A stretch of 14,908 nucleotides of DNA from JBLHUT01 sp047629975 (GCA_047629975.1 JBLHUT010000053.1:1-14908), one strand, 5' to 3'. Positions 1 to 7,193 are shown, numbered from the stretch's first letter. The notes: a model not told the origin generated them from the sequence alone. Numbers and translations are program-made.

Positions 1-259
1 CCTCAACCTCGTCTTGCGACACGCCAAGCGAGAACCGGATGCCCCCCTTGACCGGCTCCATGTGTTCGGAATGGACCGACCGGTAGCCCGTAAAGGTTTG
101 CATTTGTCCGCGCATCCGCACCCCGAAACGCACGGTGTAGGTCGCGTTGCACACACGGATTTTTTCCTCGATGCCCGGGCTGAGATCCATCAGGGCGACC
201 GCCCTGTTGAACATCAGATCCACACTCTCGCGAAAGCTCGCTTCCTTGATGGGCTGCAT
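1..259 (-). CDS. Glu/Leu/Phe/Val dehydrogenase family protein, probable glutamate dehydrogenase (N-terminal part)
   Basis: Only the first 86 codons lie in the window; the gene runs off the left edge. The ATG at 259-257 (minus strand) follows a purine-rich AAAGGGGA about 8 bases upstream, which supports this start. The fragment matches the N-terminal domain of hexameric glutamate dehydrogenases: an opening FRESVDLMFNRA helix, then RVCNATYTVRFGVRMRG, then GYRSVHSEHMEPVKGGIRF. The final PVKGGIRF block carries the conserved substrate-binding lysine and glycines of the family. The enzyme would interconvert glutamate and 2-oxoglutarate plus ammonia in the cytoplasm. The coenzyme-binding Rossmann domain is outside the window, so NAD versus NADP use cannot be judged. 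Other members of the family (leucine or phenylalanine dehydrogenase) are less likely given the fit to glutamate dehydrogenase. Confidence 0.85.
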   Translation of the reverse strand, partial: MQPIKEASFRESVDLMFNRAVALMDLSPGIEEKIRVCNATYTVRFGVRMRGQMQTFTGYRSVHSEHMEPVKGGIRFSLGVSQDEVE

Positions 260-625
260 AACGGTATCCCCTTTGTGGCCGATCCGGCACGCGGGCCGAT
301 CGGCGTATCCGTATCAGGCAGCCCCGATCACCGGACGGAAGGTGCCCCGACGCAATCACAGCCACTGACAGCAGCACTTAAGCAGACAGCCCATGAAGCG
401 CCTAATCATTAAGCAAAAAATAAACACCCGCAGGCCTCGGCAAAATGACCAGCACCGATACACTTTCCGGCTTGAACGGCCCGATCATGCCGCAAAACCC
501 CGTGCGCGCCGCACGGATGCCCCATTGCAGCCCGATTTATTCGGCACTGTGAAAAGGCACAAAAGACCGTGACCAGCACAGCCTTTGGCGCATCGCCCCG
601 CAACCACGTACAAAAAGGAGCAAAC
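260..625. other. Gene-free divergent region between the dehydrogenase and tad genes
   Basis: This 366-base stretch separates two genes that read away from each other, so it should hold both promoters. I see no convincing protein gene: the frames open here lack ribosome-binding sites and family resemblance. A short A/T-rich patch at about 399-424 stands out against GC-rich surroundings and could be part of the dehydrogenase promoter. A small inverted repeat, CCGA-TTTAT-TCGG, lies at about 532-544 on the tad side. No -35/-10 pair is good enough to annotate. Confidence 0.5.
615..620 (+). promoter_or_regulatory. Ribosome-binding site that fixes the tadG start
   Basis: A strong AAGGAG sits 5 bases before the ATG at 626. 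The same frame is open upstream to an ATG at 569, but that codon has no comparable site and would add 19 residues without membrane or family character. The downstream ATG is therefore preferred. Confidence 0.8.
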
Positions 626-2275
626 ATGCCTGATCCGAAGGCGAAACGGATCGCGATCAAACAGCGGTTGATCCACGGATTCGTCCGCGACGAAAGCGGA
701 TCGTTGATCATCTTCAGCTTGTTCATGTTTTTGGCCATGGTCGCCGTTGGCGGGCTGGCGCTTGATGTGCTGCGGTATGAAAACATCCGCACCCAGCTTC
801 AGAATACAACCGACGCGGCCACGCTGGCGGCGGCCAACCTGAACAATATTCAGGTGCCCAATACGGTTGTGGAGGAATACTTCGCCAAAGCCGAGCTTTC
901 ACAGTTTCTGACAGATGTGAAAGTCACCCAAGCCATCAATTCGCGCCGCGTCTCGGCCTCGGCCGAGGTCAACATGCGCACGTCCTTCATGCGATTTTCA
1001 GGGATCGAGACCCTGCCGATCACGACACTGGGCACCGCCCAGCAAGACGCCGGCGACATCGAGATCGCCATTGTTCTGGACGTGTCCGGTTCGATGATCG
1101 GCTCCAAGACAAGCAGCCTGAAAACCGCTGCCAAAAACTTTATCGATACCGTGTTGCCAACGTCCGACATTCCCGACGAGGAACGCCCGACCGTGTCGCT
1201 GGTGCCCTACAACGACATGATCAATCTGGGCGCAGATTACGGCCCGTATTTCAATCTCGACACCAGCCACTCCTATAGCTGGTGCGCCCGCTTGCAGGAT
1301 TCGGTCTTTGCGACGACGTTCTGGGATACGGCCCTGACGGTTGAACGCATCGCCCATTTCGACCGCGTCAGCACTTCGTCTGCCACGCCCCTGCCAAACC
1401 CCCAATGTCCGACCGGCGCGCTGAATGCGCCGTTGCTGCACGCAACAGATCCGCAAACTCTCAAAGATCACATCGACGCGTTGACGCCGACCTCGATGGG
1501 TTGGACCGCGATTTCGCTGGGGGCCAAATTCGGGGCTGCCCTGCTGGATCCCTCGACCCGCCCGATCACCAATGCCATGGTTGAAGACCAAGTGCTGGTG
1601 AACCGCGCCCTGAACCTGCCAAAGGCGTTCATCTCGGATGCAGGCGTGACCAACAGCAAAATTCTGGTGCTGATGACAGACGGCGCAAACACGCTCCAGC
1701 GCGACCTGAAACAAAAATTCAAATCCGGCGCTTCAAACGTCTATTACGCGCCGGTATACGAGAACTATTACCGCAACAGCGTCAGCGCCTCATTTGCGGT
1801 CTACTCCCCCGAACGCGCAGCACAAGGCAACAGGGCGTGGTGGTTTCCCTACTACGGCTCTTGGTACTGGAACAATCCGTTCGACAGCTGGGGGGTCAGC
1901 AACACGCGCCTGAGCAACCTCGAGCTTTTTGCCATGAAAAGCATCGTTCACATCGGGCGCAGGATCTATACCTCGAACGTGCCGGGCTACACCGAGTTCA
2001 TCTATTACAACAACGGCAATGCCTATGCGAATGCTTATGAAAGCTACATCGACGACGACATGCTGGATGATCAAAGTCGCAAGGTTTGTGATGCTGCCAA
2101 AGCCGCCGGCATGATTGTGTTCACAGTCGCCTTCGAGGCCCCGTGGGATGGCACGCAATTGATGTCCTATTGTGCCTCGACGCCAGCCCATTATTACGAG
2201 GTGGACGGCGATGACATCGTGCTTGCCTTTGAGGCGATCGGACGCAACATCAACCAGCTGAAGCTGACACAATGA
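626..2275 (+). CDS. tadG: TadG-like pilus assembly protein with von Willebrand factor A domain
   Basis: The 549-residue protein begins with a short basic segment, then a Tad-type N-terminal helix (about residues 25-50, from ESGSLIIF to ALDVLRYENIRTQLQ, followed by TTDAATLAAANL), the hallmark of TadE/TadG-like Flp pilus-assembly proteins. A vWA domain follows, with the MIDAS motif DVSGSM at residues 152-157, a likely second-motif Thr at 294 (GWTAIS) and the third-motif Asp at 352 (LMTDG). Unlike the two downstream proteins it has Phe, not Glu, five residues after the Gly of the N-terminal motif (G25/F30), so prepilin-peptidase processing is not expected, as for TadG. Residues 373-422 are unusually rich in Tyr and Trp. 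It is likely anchored in the inner membrane with the bulk outside. The stop overlaps the next start (ATGA), indicating translational coupling. Confidence 0.85.
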   Translation: MPDPKAKRIAIKQRLIHGFVRDESGSLIIFSLFMFLAMVAVGGLALDVLRYENIRTQLQNTTDAATLAAANLNNIQVPNTVVEEYFAKAELSQFLTDVKVTQAINSRRVSASAEVNMRTSFMRFSGIETLPITTLGTAQQDAGDIEIAIVLDVSGSMIGSKTSSLKTAAKNFIDTVLPTSDIPDEERPTVSLVPYNDMINLGADYGPYFNLDTSHSYSWCARLQDSVFATTFWDTALTVERIAHFDRVSTSSATPLPNPQCPTGALNAPLLHATDPQTLKDHIDALTPTSMGWTAISLGAKFGAALLDPSTRPITNAMVEDQVLVNRALNLPKAFISDAGVTNSKILVLMTDGANTLQRDLKQKFKSGASNVYYAPVYENYYRNSVSASFAVYSPERAAQGNRAWWFPYYGSWYWNNPFDSWGVSNTRLSNLELFAMKSIVHIGRRIYTSNVPGYTEFIYYNNGNAYANAYESYIDDDMLDDQSRKVCDAAKAAGMIVFTVAFEAPWDGTQLMSYCASTPAHYYEVDGDDIVLAFEAIGRNINQLKLTQ

Positions 2276-2817
2276 CCGCGCTCGTGCGCCCGCTGCGCAG
2301 GGCCTTGCGCCGGTTTCTCAAGGTCGAGCACGGTACCGCCACAATCGAGTTCGTTCTGGTGTTTCCGCCGCTGATGCTTTTGTTCATCTCTGCCTTCGAG
2401 GCCGGTTTGATGCAGGTGCGCCACACGATGCTCGATCAGGGACTGGACAAAAGCGTGCGCACCTTGCGACTGGGCACCAATGCGCCACTGGCCTACGCGG
2501 ACCTCAAGCAGGCGATCTGCGACGGGGCTGGGTTGATCCCGAACTGCATGGACAACCTCAAGCTCGAAATGGTGCGCATCGATCCGCAAACCGCGATGAA
2601 CGTCACCGTCCACGCCGATTGCGTCGACCGGGCCGAACCGCTGGCACCAGTGCGCGAATACGCGGTCGGAGACGAGAACGACCTGATGCTGTTGCGGGCC
2701 TGCGTGTTGTTCGACCCGATGTTTCCGACCACGGGGCTTGGTTTTCAAATGCCCAAGAAAAGTGGTGACGCTTATGCGCTTGTCTCGATGTCGTCATATG
2801 TCAGTGAGCCGAATTGA
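2272..2817 (+). CDS. tadE: TadE-like pseudopilin
   Basis: This 181-residue protein starts at an ATG overlapping the tadG stop by 4 bases. After a basic leader, residues 21-45 carry GTATIEFVLVFPPLMLLFIS, with Glu26 five residues after Gly21. This G-x4-E arrangement at the front of a hydrophobic helix is the pseudopilin-type cleavage and assembly motif described for TadE and TadF. The rest is a small soluble domain with several cysteines (for example in AICDGAGLIPNC and near residue 147), which may form disulfides outside the membrane. Its role would be as a minor pseudopilin in Flp/Tad pilus assembly at the inner membrane. It sits between a TadG-like and a second TadE-like gene and is surely cotranscribed with them. 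Confidence 0.85.
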   Translation: MTALVRPLRRALRRFLKVEHGTATIEFVLVFPPLMLLFISAFEAGLMQVRHTMLDQGLDKSVRTLRLGTNAPLAYADLKQAICDGAGLIPNCMDNLKLEMVRIDPQTAMNVTVHADCVDRAEPLAPVREYAVGDENDLMLLRACVLFDPMFPTTGLGFQMPKKSGDAYALVSMSSYVSEPN

Positions 2818-3395
2818 CCCCGCGCAGCCAACACATGCGGCACCAGACCACGCGAAGGATCAAGCACTGGCTCACCGACACCCAAGGATCGGTGTCGGTC
2901 GAGGCAATGCTGATGCTCCCGCTGCTGGCGTGGGTCTATCTGGCGATGTTTGTGTATTTCGATGCCTACAAGGCCAAGAATACCAACCTCAAGGCGGCCT
3001 ATTCCATCGCTGATGCCCTGTCGCGCGAGGCCAATGTCACAGGGGCCTATCTGAATACGATGGACCAGCTTTTGAACTTCCTGACCAGTTCCAACCACCC
3101 GACCAAACTGCGCATCAGCGTCGTGCGGTATGACACCCGCAACGAGGATTTCTATATTCGCTGGTCGCAGGTCCGCGGGACCGGAATAAATCCGTGGAAC
3201 AGCGCCACAATCGATGACCTGAGCGGGCGCCTGCCGCGGGTTCCCGACCTTGATTCGATTATTCTGGTCGAGACATTCTCGGCCTATGAACCGGCCTTCA
3301 ACGTCGGAATCGACCCGTTCAGCATCGACAACCTTGTGGTGTCGCGCCCGCGTTATTATCCGGGATTATGCTTTGATAGCGGTTCTGCGTGCTGA
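2814..3395 (+). CDS. Second TadE/TadF-like pseudopilin
   Basis: The 193-residue reading starts at a TTG (2814) that overlaps the preceding stop as TTGA, mirroring the ATGA overlap one gene earlier. An ATG at 2835 (residue 8) is the alternative; neither has a strong Shine-Dalgarno sequence, so coupling from the gene upstream is the better argument for TTG. Residues 25-45 read GSVSVEAMLMLPLLAWVYLA, with Glu30 five residues after Gly25, again the TadE/TadF pseudopilin motif. A conserved-looking helix with A-K-N-T-N-L-K-A-A-Y-S-I-A-D-A-L follows, then a soluble domain with two cysteines near the C-terminus. The role is inferred as a minor pseudopilin of Tad pilus assembly. The gene ends only 6 bases from the convergent gene at 3402. 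Confidence 0.8.
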   Translation: MTPRSQHMRHQTTRRIKHWLTDTQGSVSVEAMLMLPLLAWVYLAMFVYFDAYKAKNTNLKAAYSIADALSREANVTGAYLNTMDQLLNFLTSSNHPTKLRISVVRYDTRNEDFYIRWSQVRGTGINPWNSATIDDLSGRLPRVPDLDSIILVETFSAYEPAFNVGIDPFSIDNLVVSRPRYYPGLCFDSGSAC

Positions 3396-3401
3396 CCGGA
3401 T

Positions 3402-3923
3402 TTATTTGCGGCCCATGAAATCGCGCCCGCCGGTGAAATCAATGCCCTCGAGCCGCTTTTCAGCCAGCTTGAGCGCGATAACATCCGACATCGCTTTTGC
3501 CTCGCGTGCCGAGCAGACCCCGCCGACGCCCACACGCCGCCCCATCCGCCACCACAGACCCGGCGCCCAGAAACGCCCGCGCGACGTTTTGAGCACGATC
3601 ACAAACCCGTTCGACGGCTTCAACGCAAGAGCACTACGCTCGACCGAGACGACTTCGTCCATGCGTGCCAGAACCGTTCCCGAACTATCGCGCAGGTCTT
3701 CCTCGGTAAGTTCCAGCGACGTGAGCGTTGCCCGCCGCAGCCAATCTCCCAGCCAGATCGCACCGGCCCCCGCCGCAAGCAGAACCGCGCGCGCAATGAA
3801 CGACGCCTGTTCCAGATCGAAAGCTACAAAAATCAGCAACGCGCCCAACGCCCAGACCGCCCCGAGGGCAACCAACCGGCGCGGCGCCGAAGGGGTAACA
3901 GTGGCTAGAACGACTGGGGACAT
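3402..3923 (-). CDS. Small membrane protein of unknown function, two helices plus PH-like tail
   Basis: I do not recognise a named family. The 173-residue product has two hydrophobic segments (about residues 16-35 and 42-61) separated by a short acidic loop, followed by a soluble part (about 65-170) with a run of short beta-like strands: LTSLELTEEDLRDSSG, then LARMDEVVSVERSALALK, then NGFVIVLKTSRG. This two-helix plus PH-like arrangement occurs in several bacterial membrane-protein families, but the resemblance is by eye only. The start at 3923 has GAGG 5 bases upstream; in-frame ATGs at 3941 and 3971 lack such a site. It is convergent with the tad genes, which end 6 bases away, and divergent from pepF, so it is probably monocistronic and not part of the pilus system. 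Confidence 0.7.
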   Translation of the reverse strand: MSPVVLATVTPSAPRRLVALGAVWALGALLIFVAFDLEQASFIARAVLLAAGAGAIWLGDWLRRATLTSLELTEEDLRDSSGTVLARMDEVVSVERSALALKPSNGFVIVLKTSRGRFWAPGLWWRMGRRVGVGGVCSAREAKAMSDVIALKLAEKRLEGIDFTGGRDFMGRK

Positions 3924-3989
3924 GATGACCTCTGTGTGCATTTCTTTCTGCTTTAGGGCCCGGCGCAACAAATGCCAAGCACTGCCGAC

Positions 3990-4019
3990 TTGAACCTTGC
4001 CCTGTCCTGCCCCTATCTG
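3990..4019 (+). promoter_or_regulatory. Candidate pepF promoter
   Basis: TTGAAC (3990-3995) is followed after 18 bases by TATCTG (4014-4019). This would start transcription about 25 bases before the pepF ATG. The -10 match is poor, so the call is tentative. Confidence 0.3.
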
Positions 4020-4050
4020 TTGGGTGTAACCCGATCAAAGGACATACCTC

Positions 4051-5880
4051 ATGTGCACATTCTCCCTGCCCCGGCCTGTATACGAAGCCAACCCTTCAGG
4101 CGGATCCGGCGCATTCGGTGATTTGCCGGAGTGGGATCTGAGCGATCTGTACGCCAGCACCGATTGCCCCGAGCTCAAGCGCGACATGGATTGGCTGGAA
4201 GCCGCGTGCAGCGATTTTGCCCGCGACTATGAAGGCAAGCTTGCAGGGCTCGACGCGGCGCAGTGGCTTGACTGCGTTCTGCGCTATGAGCGGATCGACA
4301 CGATCGCGGGGCGCATCATGTCGTTTGCCGGGCTGCGGTATTATCAGGACACAAGCGACAGCGAACGCGCGCAGTTCATGGGCAATTGTCAGGAAAAGAT
4401 CACCGTCTTCACAACGGCGCTGGTGTTTTTCACGCTCGAGATCAACCGGCTTGAGGATGCGCATCTGGACGGGCTTTTCGCCGAAAACTCCGACTTTGCC
4501 CGCTACCGCCCGATTTTTGACCGGCTGCGCGCCATGAAGCCCTATCAATTGTCCGACGAGTTGGAAAAGTTCCTGCATGACCAGTCAAGTGTCGGGGCGG
4601 CGGCGTGGAACCGTCTGTTCGACGAAACCGTGGCCGGGCTGACGTTCACTGTAAACGGCGAAGAGCTGAACCTTGAGGGATGCACGACGCTGTTGACCGA
4701 ACAGGACAGGTCGGTACGCGAGGCGGCCTCGCGCGAATTGGCGCGGGTGTTCGGCGAACACGTGCGGCTGTTTGCGCGCGTCCACAACACGCTGGCCAAG
4801 GAAAAAGAGATCGAAGACCGCTGGCGGGGCATGCCGACCCCCCAGACCGGTCGCCACCTGAGCAACCACGTGGAGCCCGAGGTGGTCGAGGCATTGCGCA
4901 ACGCCGTGGTCGCGGCCTATCCGCAACTCAGCCACCGGTATTACGAATTGAAACGCAAATGGCTGGGGCTGGATGTGTTGCAGGTCTGGGACCGCAACGC
5001 GCCCCTTCCGATGGATGATGACACGGTCGTGTCGTGGGACGCGGCACAAAAGACAGTCATCGACGCCTACGCTGAATTCTCGCCGGAAATGGCAGAGATC
5101 GCAAAGCCGTTCTTCTCGAAGGGGTGGATCGATGCCGCGGTAAAGCCCGGCAAGGCCCCCGGCGCCTTTGCCCACCCCACCGTCGCCGAGGTGCATCCGT
5201 ACGTTATGCTCAACTACATGGGCAAGCCGCGCGACGTGATGACGCTTGCCCATGAGTTGGGCCACGGGGTGCATCAGGTATTGGCAGCAGGACAGGGAGA
5301 ACTGCTTTCGTCGACCCCGCTGACGTTGGCGGAAACAGCCAGTGTCTTTGGCGAGATGCTGACCTTTCGCAAAATGCTGGCGGGGGCAAAAAATGACGCC
5401 CAGCGCAAGATAATGCTCGCTGGAAAGGTCGAGGACATGATCAACACCGTTGTCCGTCAGATCGCGTTTTATGACTTCGAGTGCAAGCTGCATGCCGCAC
5501 GCGGACAGGGCGAGTTGACGGTGGACGATATCAACGCGCTTTGGATGAGTGTTCAGGCCGAGAGCCTTGGACCGGCATTTGAGTACATGGAGGGCTATGA
5601 GACATTCTGGTCGTACATCCCCCATTTCGTGCATTCGCCGTTTTACGTCTATGCCTACGCCTTCGGAGACGGGTTGGTGAATGCACTTTATGCGGTCTAT
5701 GAGGACGGCGACGAAGGCTTCCAGCAAAAGTATTTCGACATGCTCAAGGCAGGCGGGTCCAAGCATCACAAGGACCTTTTGGCTCCCTTTGGGCTGGATG
5801 CGAGCGATCCGGAGTTCTGGGCCAAAGGGCTGGGGATGATTTCAGGCTTCATTGACGAACTCGAAGCGATGGAAGCCTGA
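4051..5880 (+). CDS. pepF: M3 family oligoendopeptidase F
   Basis: The 609-residue protein carries the zinc-peptidase motif HELGH at residues 401-405 within LAHELGHGVHQ, and Glu428 in TLAETASVFGEM as the expected third zinc ligand, 26 residues after the catalytic Glu402. These are the signatures of the PepF/M3B branch of thimet-like oligopeptidases. The N-terminal half (about 120-190) fits the oligopeptidase F N-terminal domain and the rest the M3 catalytic domain; length is typical of the family. There is no signal peptide, so it acts in the cytoplasm, cutting short peptides in the later steps of protein turnover. The ATG at 4051 is preceded by AAAGGAC about 8 bases upstream. It is flanked by a divergent gene and a hairpin-rich region, so it appears to be transcribed alone. 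Confidence 0.95.
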   Translation: MCTFSLPRPVYEANPSGGSGAFGDLPEWDLSDLYASTDCPELKRDMDWLEAACSDFARDYEGKLAGLDAAQWLDCVLRYERIDTIAGRIMSFAGLRYYQDTSDSERAQFMGNCQEKITVFTTALVFFTLEINRLEDAHLDGLFAENSDFARYRPIFDRLRAMKPYQLSDELEKFLHDQSSVGAAAWNRLFDETVAGLTFTVNGEELNLEGCTTLLTEQDRSVREAASRELARVFGEHVRLFARVHNTLAKEKEIEDRWRGMPTPQTGRHLSNHVEPEVVEALRNAVVAAYPQLSHRYYELKRKWLGLDVLQVWDRNAPLPMDDDTVVSWDAAQKTVIDAYAEFSPEMAEIAKPFFSKGWIDAAVKPGKAPGAFAHPTVAEVHPYVMLNYMGKPRDVMTLAHELGHGVHQVLAAGQGELLSSTPLTLAETASVFGEMLTFRKMLAGAKNDAQRKIMLAGKVEDMINTVVRQIAFYDFECKLHAARGQGELTVDDINALWMSVQAESLGPAFEYMEGYETFWSYIPHFVHSPFYVYAYAFGDGLVNALYAVYEDGDEGFQQKYFDMLKAGGSKHHKDLLAPFGLDASDPEFWAKGLGMISGFIDELEAMEA

Positions 5881-5882
5881 AC

Positions 5883-5963
5883 GGCGGGCTCCCGCCACCT
5901 GACCCGTCGCGGCAAAGCCGCGGGGGCAAGCTGTTGGGCGTGGCAGGTGGCGGTGCCACCTGC
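5883..5963. repeat. Cluster of three inverted repeats after pepF, with an alternative pairing
   Basis: Three perfect hairpins follow the pepF stop: GGCGG-GCTC-CCGCC (5883-5896), CGCGGC-AAA-GCCGCG (5908-5922) and GCAGGTGGC-GGT-GCCACCTGC (5943-5963, a 9-bp stem). In addition CCGCCACCTG at 5892-5901 is perfectly complementary to CAGGTGGCGG at 5944-5953, so the first and third hairpins compete with a 10-bp long-range stem. None is followed directly by a U-run. Likely roles are protection of the pepF mRNA 3' end, factor-assisted termination, or a dispersed palindromic repeat; which one cannot be decided from this window. Confidence 0.65.
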
Positions 5964-6252
5964 GTCTGCGGCGTCGCGCGTCTGACTTTTTGAAGTCTTA
6001 CGCCGCCGCGCTGACAGCCAGCCAAATTGCAGTGCGGCAGGGTACAGATGTGGCGGCTCTGATTAGTGCCCGCTTTTGACGCGTACCGGCATTCGGGAAC
6101 CTGACGCGGGGATGGATAGCGCAGTTTTGTGATATGCAGCGGAGAGCTGGCAGATACGCACAGACACGTGGCGTTTGCGTCTATGACAGGTCTAAAAACA
6201 GACCCGTTTCGGGGGTTGGCGAAACTTTCCTTGCCTGCATGCAAAAAACCGC

Positions 6253-6281
6253 TTGAACCCGTCGGAGCAGACAGCTACATC
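6253..6281 (+). promoter_or_regulatory. Candidate promoter of tRNA-Gly
   Basis: TTGAAC (6253-6258) and TACATC (6276-6281) are spaced by exactly 17 bases. Transcription would begin near 6288, giving a leader of about 7 bases before the mature tRNA, which is a reasonable arrangement for a single tRNA gene. The -10 element is only a partial match. Confidence 0.45.
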
Positions 6282-6294
6282 CCCGATCAAGGAA

Positions 6295-6369
6295 GCGGGC
6301 GTAGCTCAGGGGTAGAGCATAACCTTGCCAAGGTTAGGGTCGAGAGTTCGAATCTCTTCGCCCGCTCCA
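6295..6369 (+). tRNA. tRNA-Gly (anticodon GCC)
   Basis: A complete cloverleaf can be drawn. The acceptor stem GCGGGCG (6295-6301) pairs with CGCCCGC (6359-6365). The anticodon stem TAACC/GGTTA encloses the loop TTGCCAA, with anticodon GCC at 6327-6329, which reads GGC and GGU. The T-arm is GAGAG-TTCGAAT-CTCTT with one G-U pair. The discriminator is U6366 and CCA is encoded at 6367-6369. It is a stand-alone gene with its own terminator 30 bases downstream. No integrase or duplicated tRNA end was seen nearby. Confidence 0.98.
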
Positions 6370-6398
6370 ATTAACCGATTACCCACGGTTAGCGAAAC

Positions 6399-6421
6399 AA
6401 GGCCGCCTTCGGGCGGCCTTT
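6399..6421 (+). terminator. Rho-independent terminator of tRNA-Gly
   Basis: AAGGCCGCC (6399-6407), a TTCG tetraloop and GGCGGCCTT (6412-6420) form a perfect 9-bp stem with an extra-stable UUCG loop. Its 3' side ends in TTT followed by GTGG, so the U-tract is short but the stem is strong. It separates the tRNA from the his genes. Confidence 0.88.
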
Positions 6422-6450
6422 GTGGTTTCTGGCTTCTCCGGTGTAACGGT

Positions 6451-6472
6451 GTGGCGCCACGGACCGGCGCCA
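6451..6472. repeat. Overlapping palindromes upstream of hisB
   Basis: GTGGCGCCAC (6451-6460) is a perfect 10-bp palindrome. Its TGGCGCC (6452-6458) is also repeated in inverted form as GGCGCCA (6466-6472), giving a 7-bp stem with a 7-base loop. It lies about 130 bases before the hisB start and after the tRNA terminator, and could be an operator or a structured leader element. No regulator is known to me for this exact sequence. Confidence 0.45.
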
Positions 6473-6546
6473 AACGTGTACGGCACCTTTTCAAAGCCAT
6501 GTCACCCGGGTTGAACCAAAGTACGGCACGCTGTTCAGCGGGCCAC

Positions 6547-6575
6547 TTCACATGTGCACCCGACTGCATTAAAGA
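6547..6575 (+). promoter_or_regulatory. Candidate promoter of the his genes
   Basis: TTCACA (6547-6552, five of six matches to the -35 consensus) is followed after 17 bases by TAAAGA (6570-6575, three of six). The predicted start near 6583 leaves about 19 bases before the hisB ATG. A second TTGAAC at 6511-6516 lacks a good -10 partner. Confidence 0.35.
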
Positions 6576-6601
6576 CGACAGGTCACAACAGGGATAGCCC
6601 A

Positions 6602-7189
6602 ATGCGTCGCGCAACGATCACCAGAAAAACTGCCGAGACCGATATCGCCGTAACCATCGATCTGGACGGGTCGGGTCAATACGACAACCAGACGGGCGTT
6701 GGATTTTTTGATCACATGCTCGACCAACTGGCGCGCCATGCCCTGATCGACCTGAAGGTGCGCACCTCGGGCGATCTGCACATCGACGACCACCACAGCG
6801 TGGAAGACACCGGCATAGCGATCGGTCAGGCTCTTACTCAGGCGCTGGGTGACAAGCGCGGAATCCGCCGCTATGGCTCCTGTCACCTGCCCATGGATGA
6901 CGCTCAGGTCCGTGCCGCGCTTGATCTTTCCGGTCGGGCGTTTCTGATCTGGAACGTGTCGTTTCCCACGCAGAAGATAGGAACCTTTGACACTGAACTC
7001 GTGCGCGAGTTTTTTCAGGCCCTCAGCACCCATGGCGGCATAACGCTGCATGTGGACCAATTGCACGGCTTCAACAGCCACCACATTGCCGAGGCCGCCT
7101 TCAAGGCGGTGGCCCGTGCCTTGCGTGATGCGCTTGAAACCGACCCGCGCAAGGCTGATGCCATCCCCTCGACGAAAGGCAGCCTTTAA
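6602..7189 (+). CDS. hisB: Imidazoleglycerol-phosphate dehydratase
   Basis: The 195-residue length is that of the monofunctional bacterial enzyme, without the histidinol-phosphatase domain found in enterobacterial HisB. Diagnostic motifs are present: GVGFFDHMLDQLARH (residues 32-46), the metal-binding DDHHSVED at 62-69, GFNSHHIAEAAFKA at 157-169 with the second HHxxE metal site (H160, H161, E164), and the typical C-terminus IPSTKGSL. It is a manganese enzyme of the cytoplasm that converts imidazole glycerol phosphate to imidazole acetol phosphate, the sixth step of histidine synthesis. The ATG at 6602 starts the conserved MRRATITRKTAET; an upstream ATG at 6554 would add 16 unrelated residues. 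The Shine-Dalgarno is weak (AGGGAT). hisH follows after 4 bases. Confidence 0.97.
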   Translation: MRRATITRKTAETDIAVTIDLDGSGQYDNQTGVGFFDHMLDQLARHALIDLKVRTSGDLHIDDHHSVEDTGIAIGQALTQALGDKRGIRRYGSCHLPMDDAQVRAALDLSGRAFLIWNVSFPTQKIGTFDTELVREFFQALSTHGGITLHVDQLHGFNSHHIAEAAFKAVARALRDALETDPRKADAIPSTKGSL

Positions 7190-7193
7190 TCCC

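Larger units (their letters stand above)
5881..6294. other. Gene-free region between pepF and tRNA-Gly
   Basis: I find no credible protein gene in this 414-base stretch. Its first 120 bases hold a cluster of strong hairpins (separate entry) and a weaker one at 5984-5997 (GACTT-TTTG-AAGTC). A small inverted repeat, GGTCT-AAAAAC-AGACC, lies at 6189-6204. The last 45 bases contain the tRNA promoter candidate. A reading frame beginning at 6129 runs straight through the tRNA and is not a gene. Confidence 0.6.

Noticed and set aside
3..377. 124-codon minus-strand frame at the left edge
   Set aside because: It overlaps the glutamate dehydrogenase N-terminus in another frame. The dehydrogenase frame has family motifs and a ribosome-binding site; this one does not.
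998..1714. 238-codon minus-strand frame inside tadG
   Set aside because: The tadG frame has vWA and Tad motifs throughout; the antisense product is Arg/Gly/His-rich with no domain.
4585..5769. 394-codon open frame on the minus strand, antisense to pepF
   Set aside because: The plus strand encodes a complete M3 peptidase with its zinc motif over the same bases. Long antisense frames are common in GC-rich genes; this one has no recognisable domain.
6295..6369. tRNA-Gly as an integration site for a mobile element
   Set aside because: No integrase, direct repeat of the tRNA 3' end, or shift in gene content was seen on either side; the neighbours are housekeeping genes.
6129..6374. 81-codon plus-strand frame before hisB
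   Set aside because: It reads through the entire tRNA-Gly gene and has no ribosome-binding site or domain.
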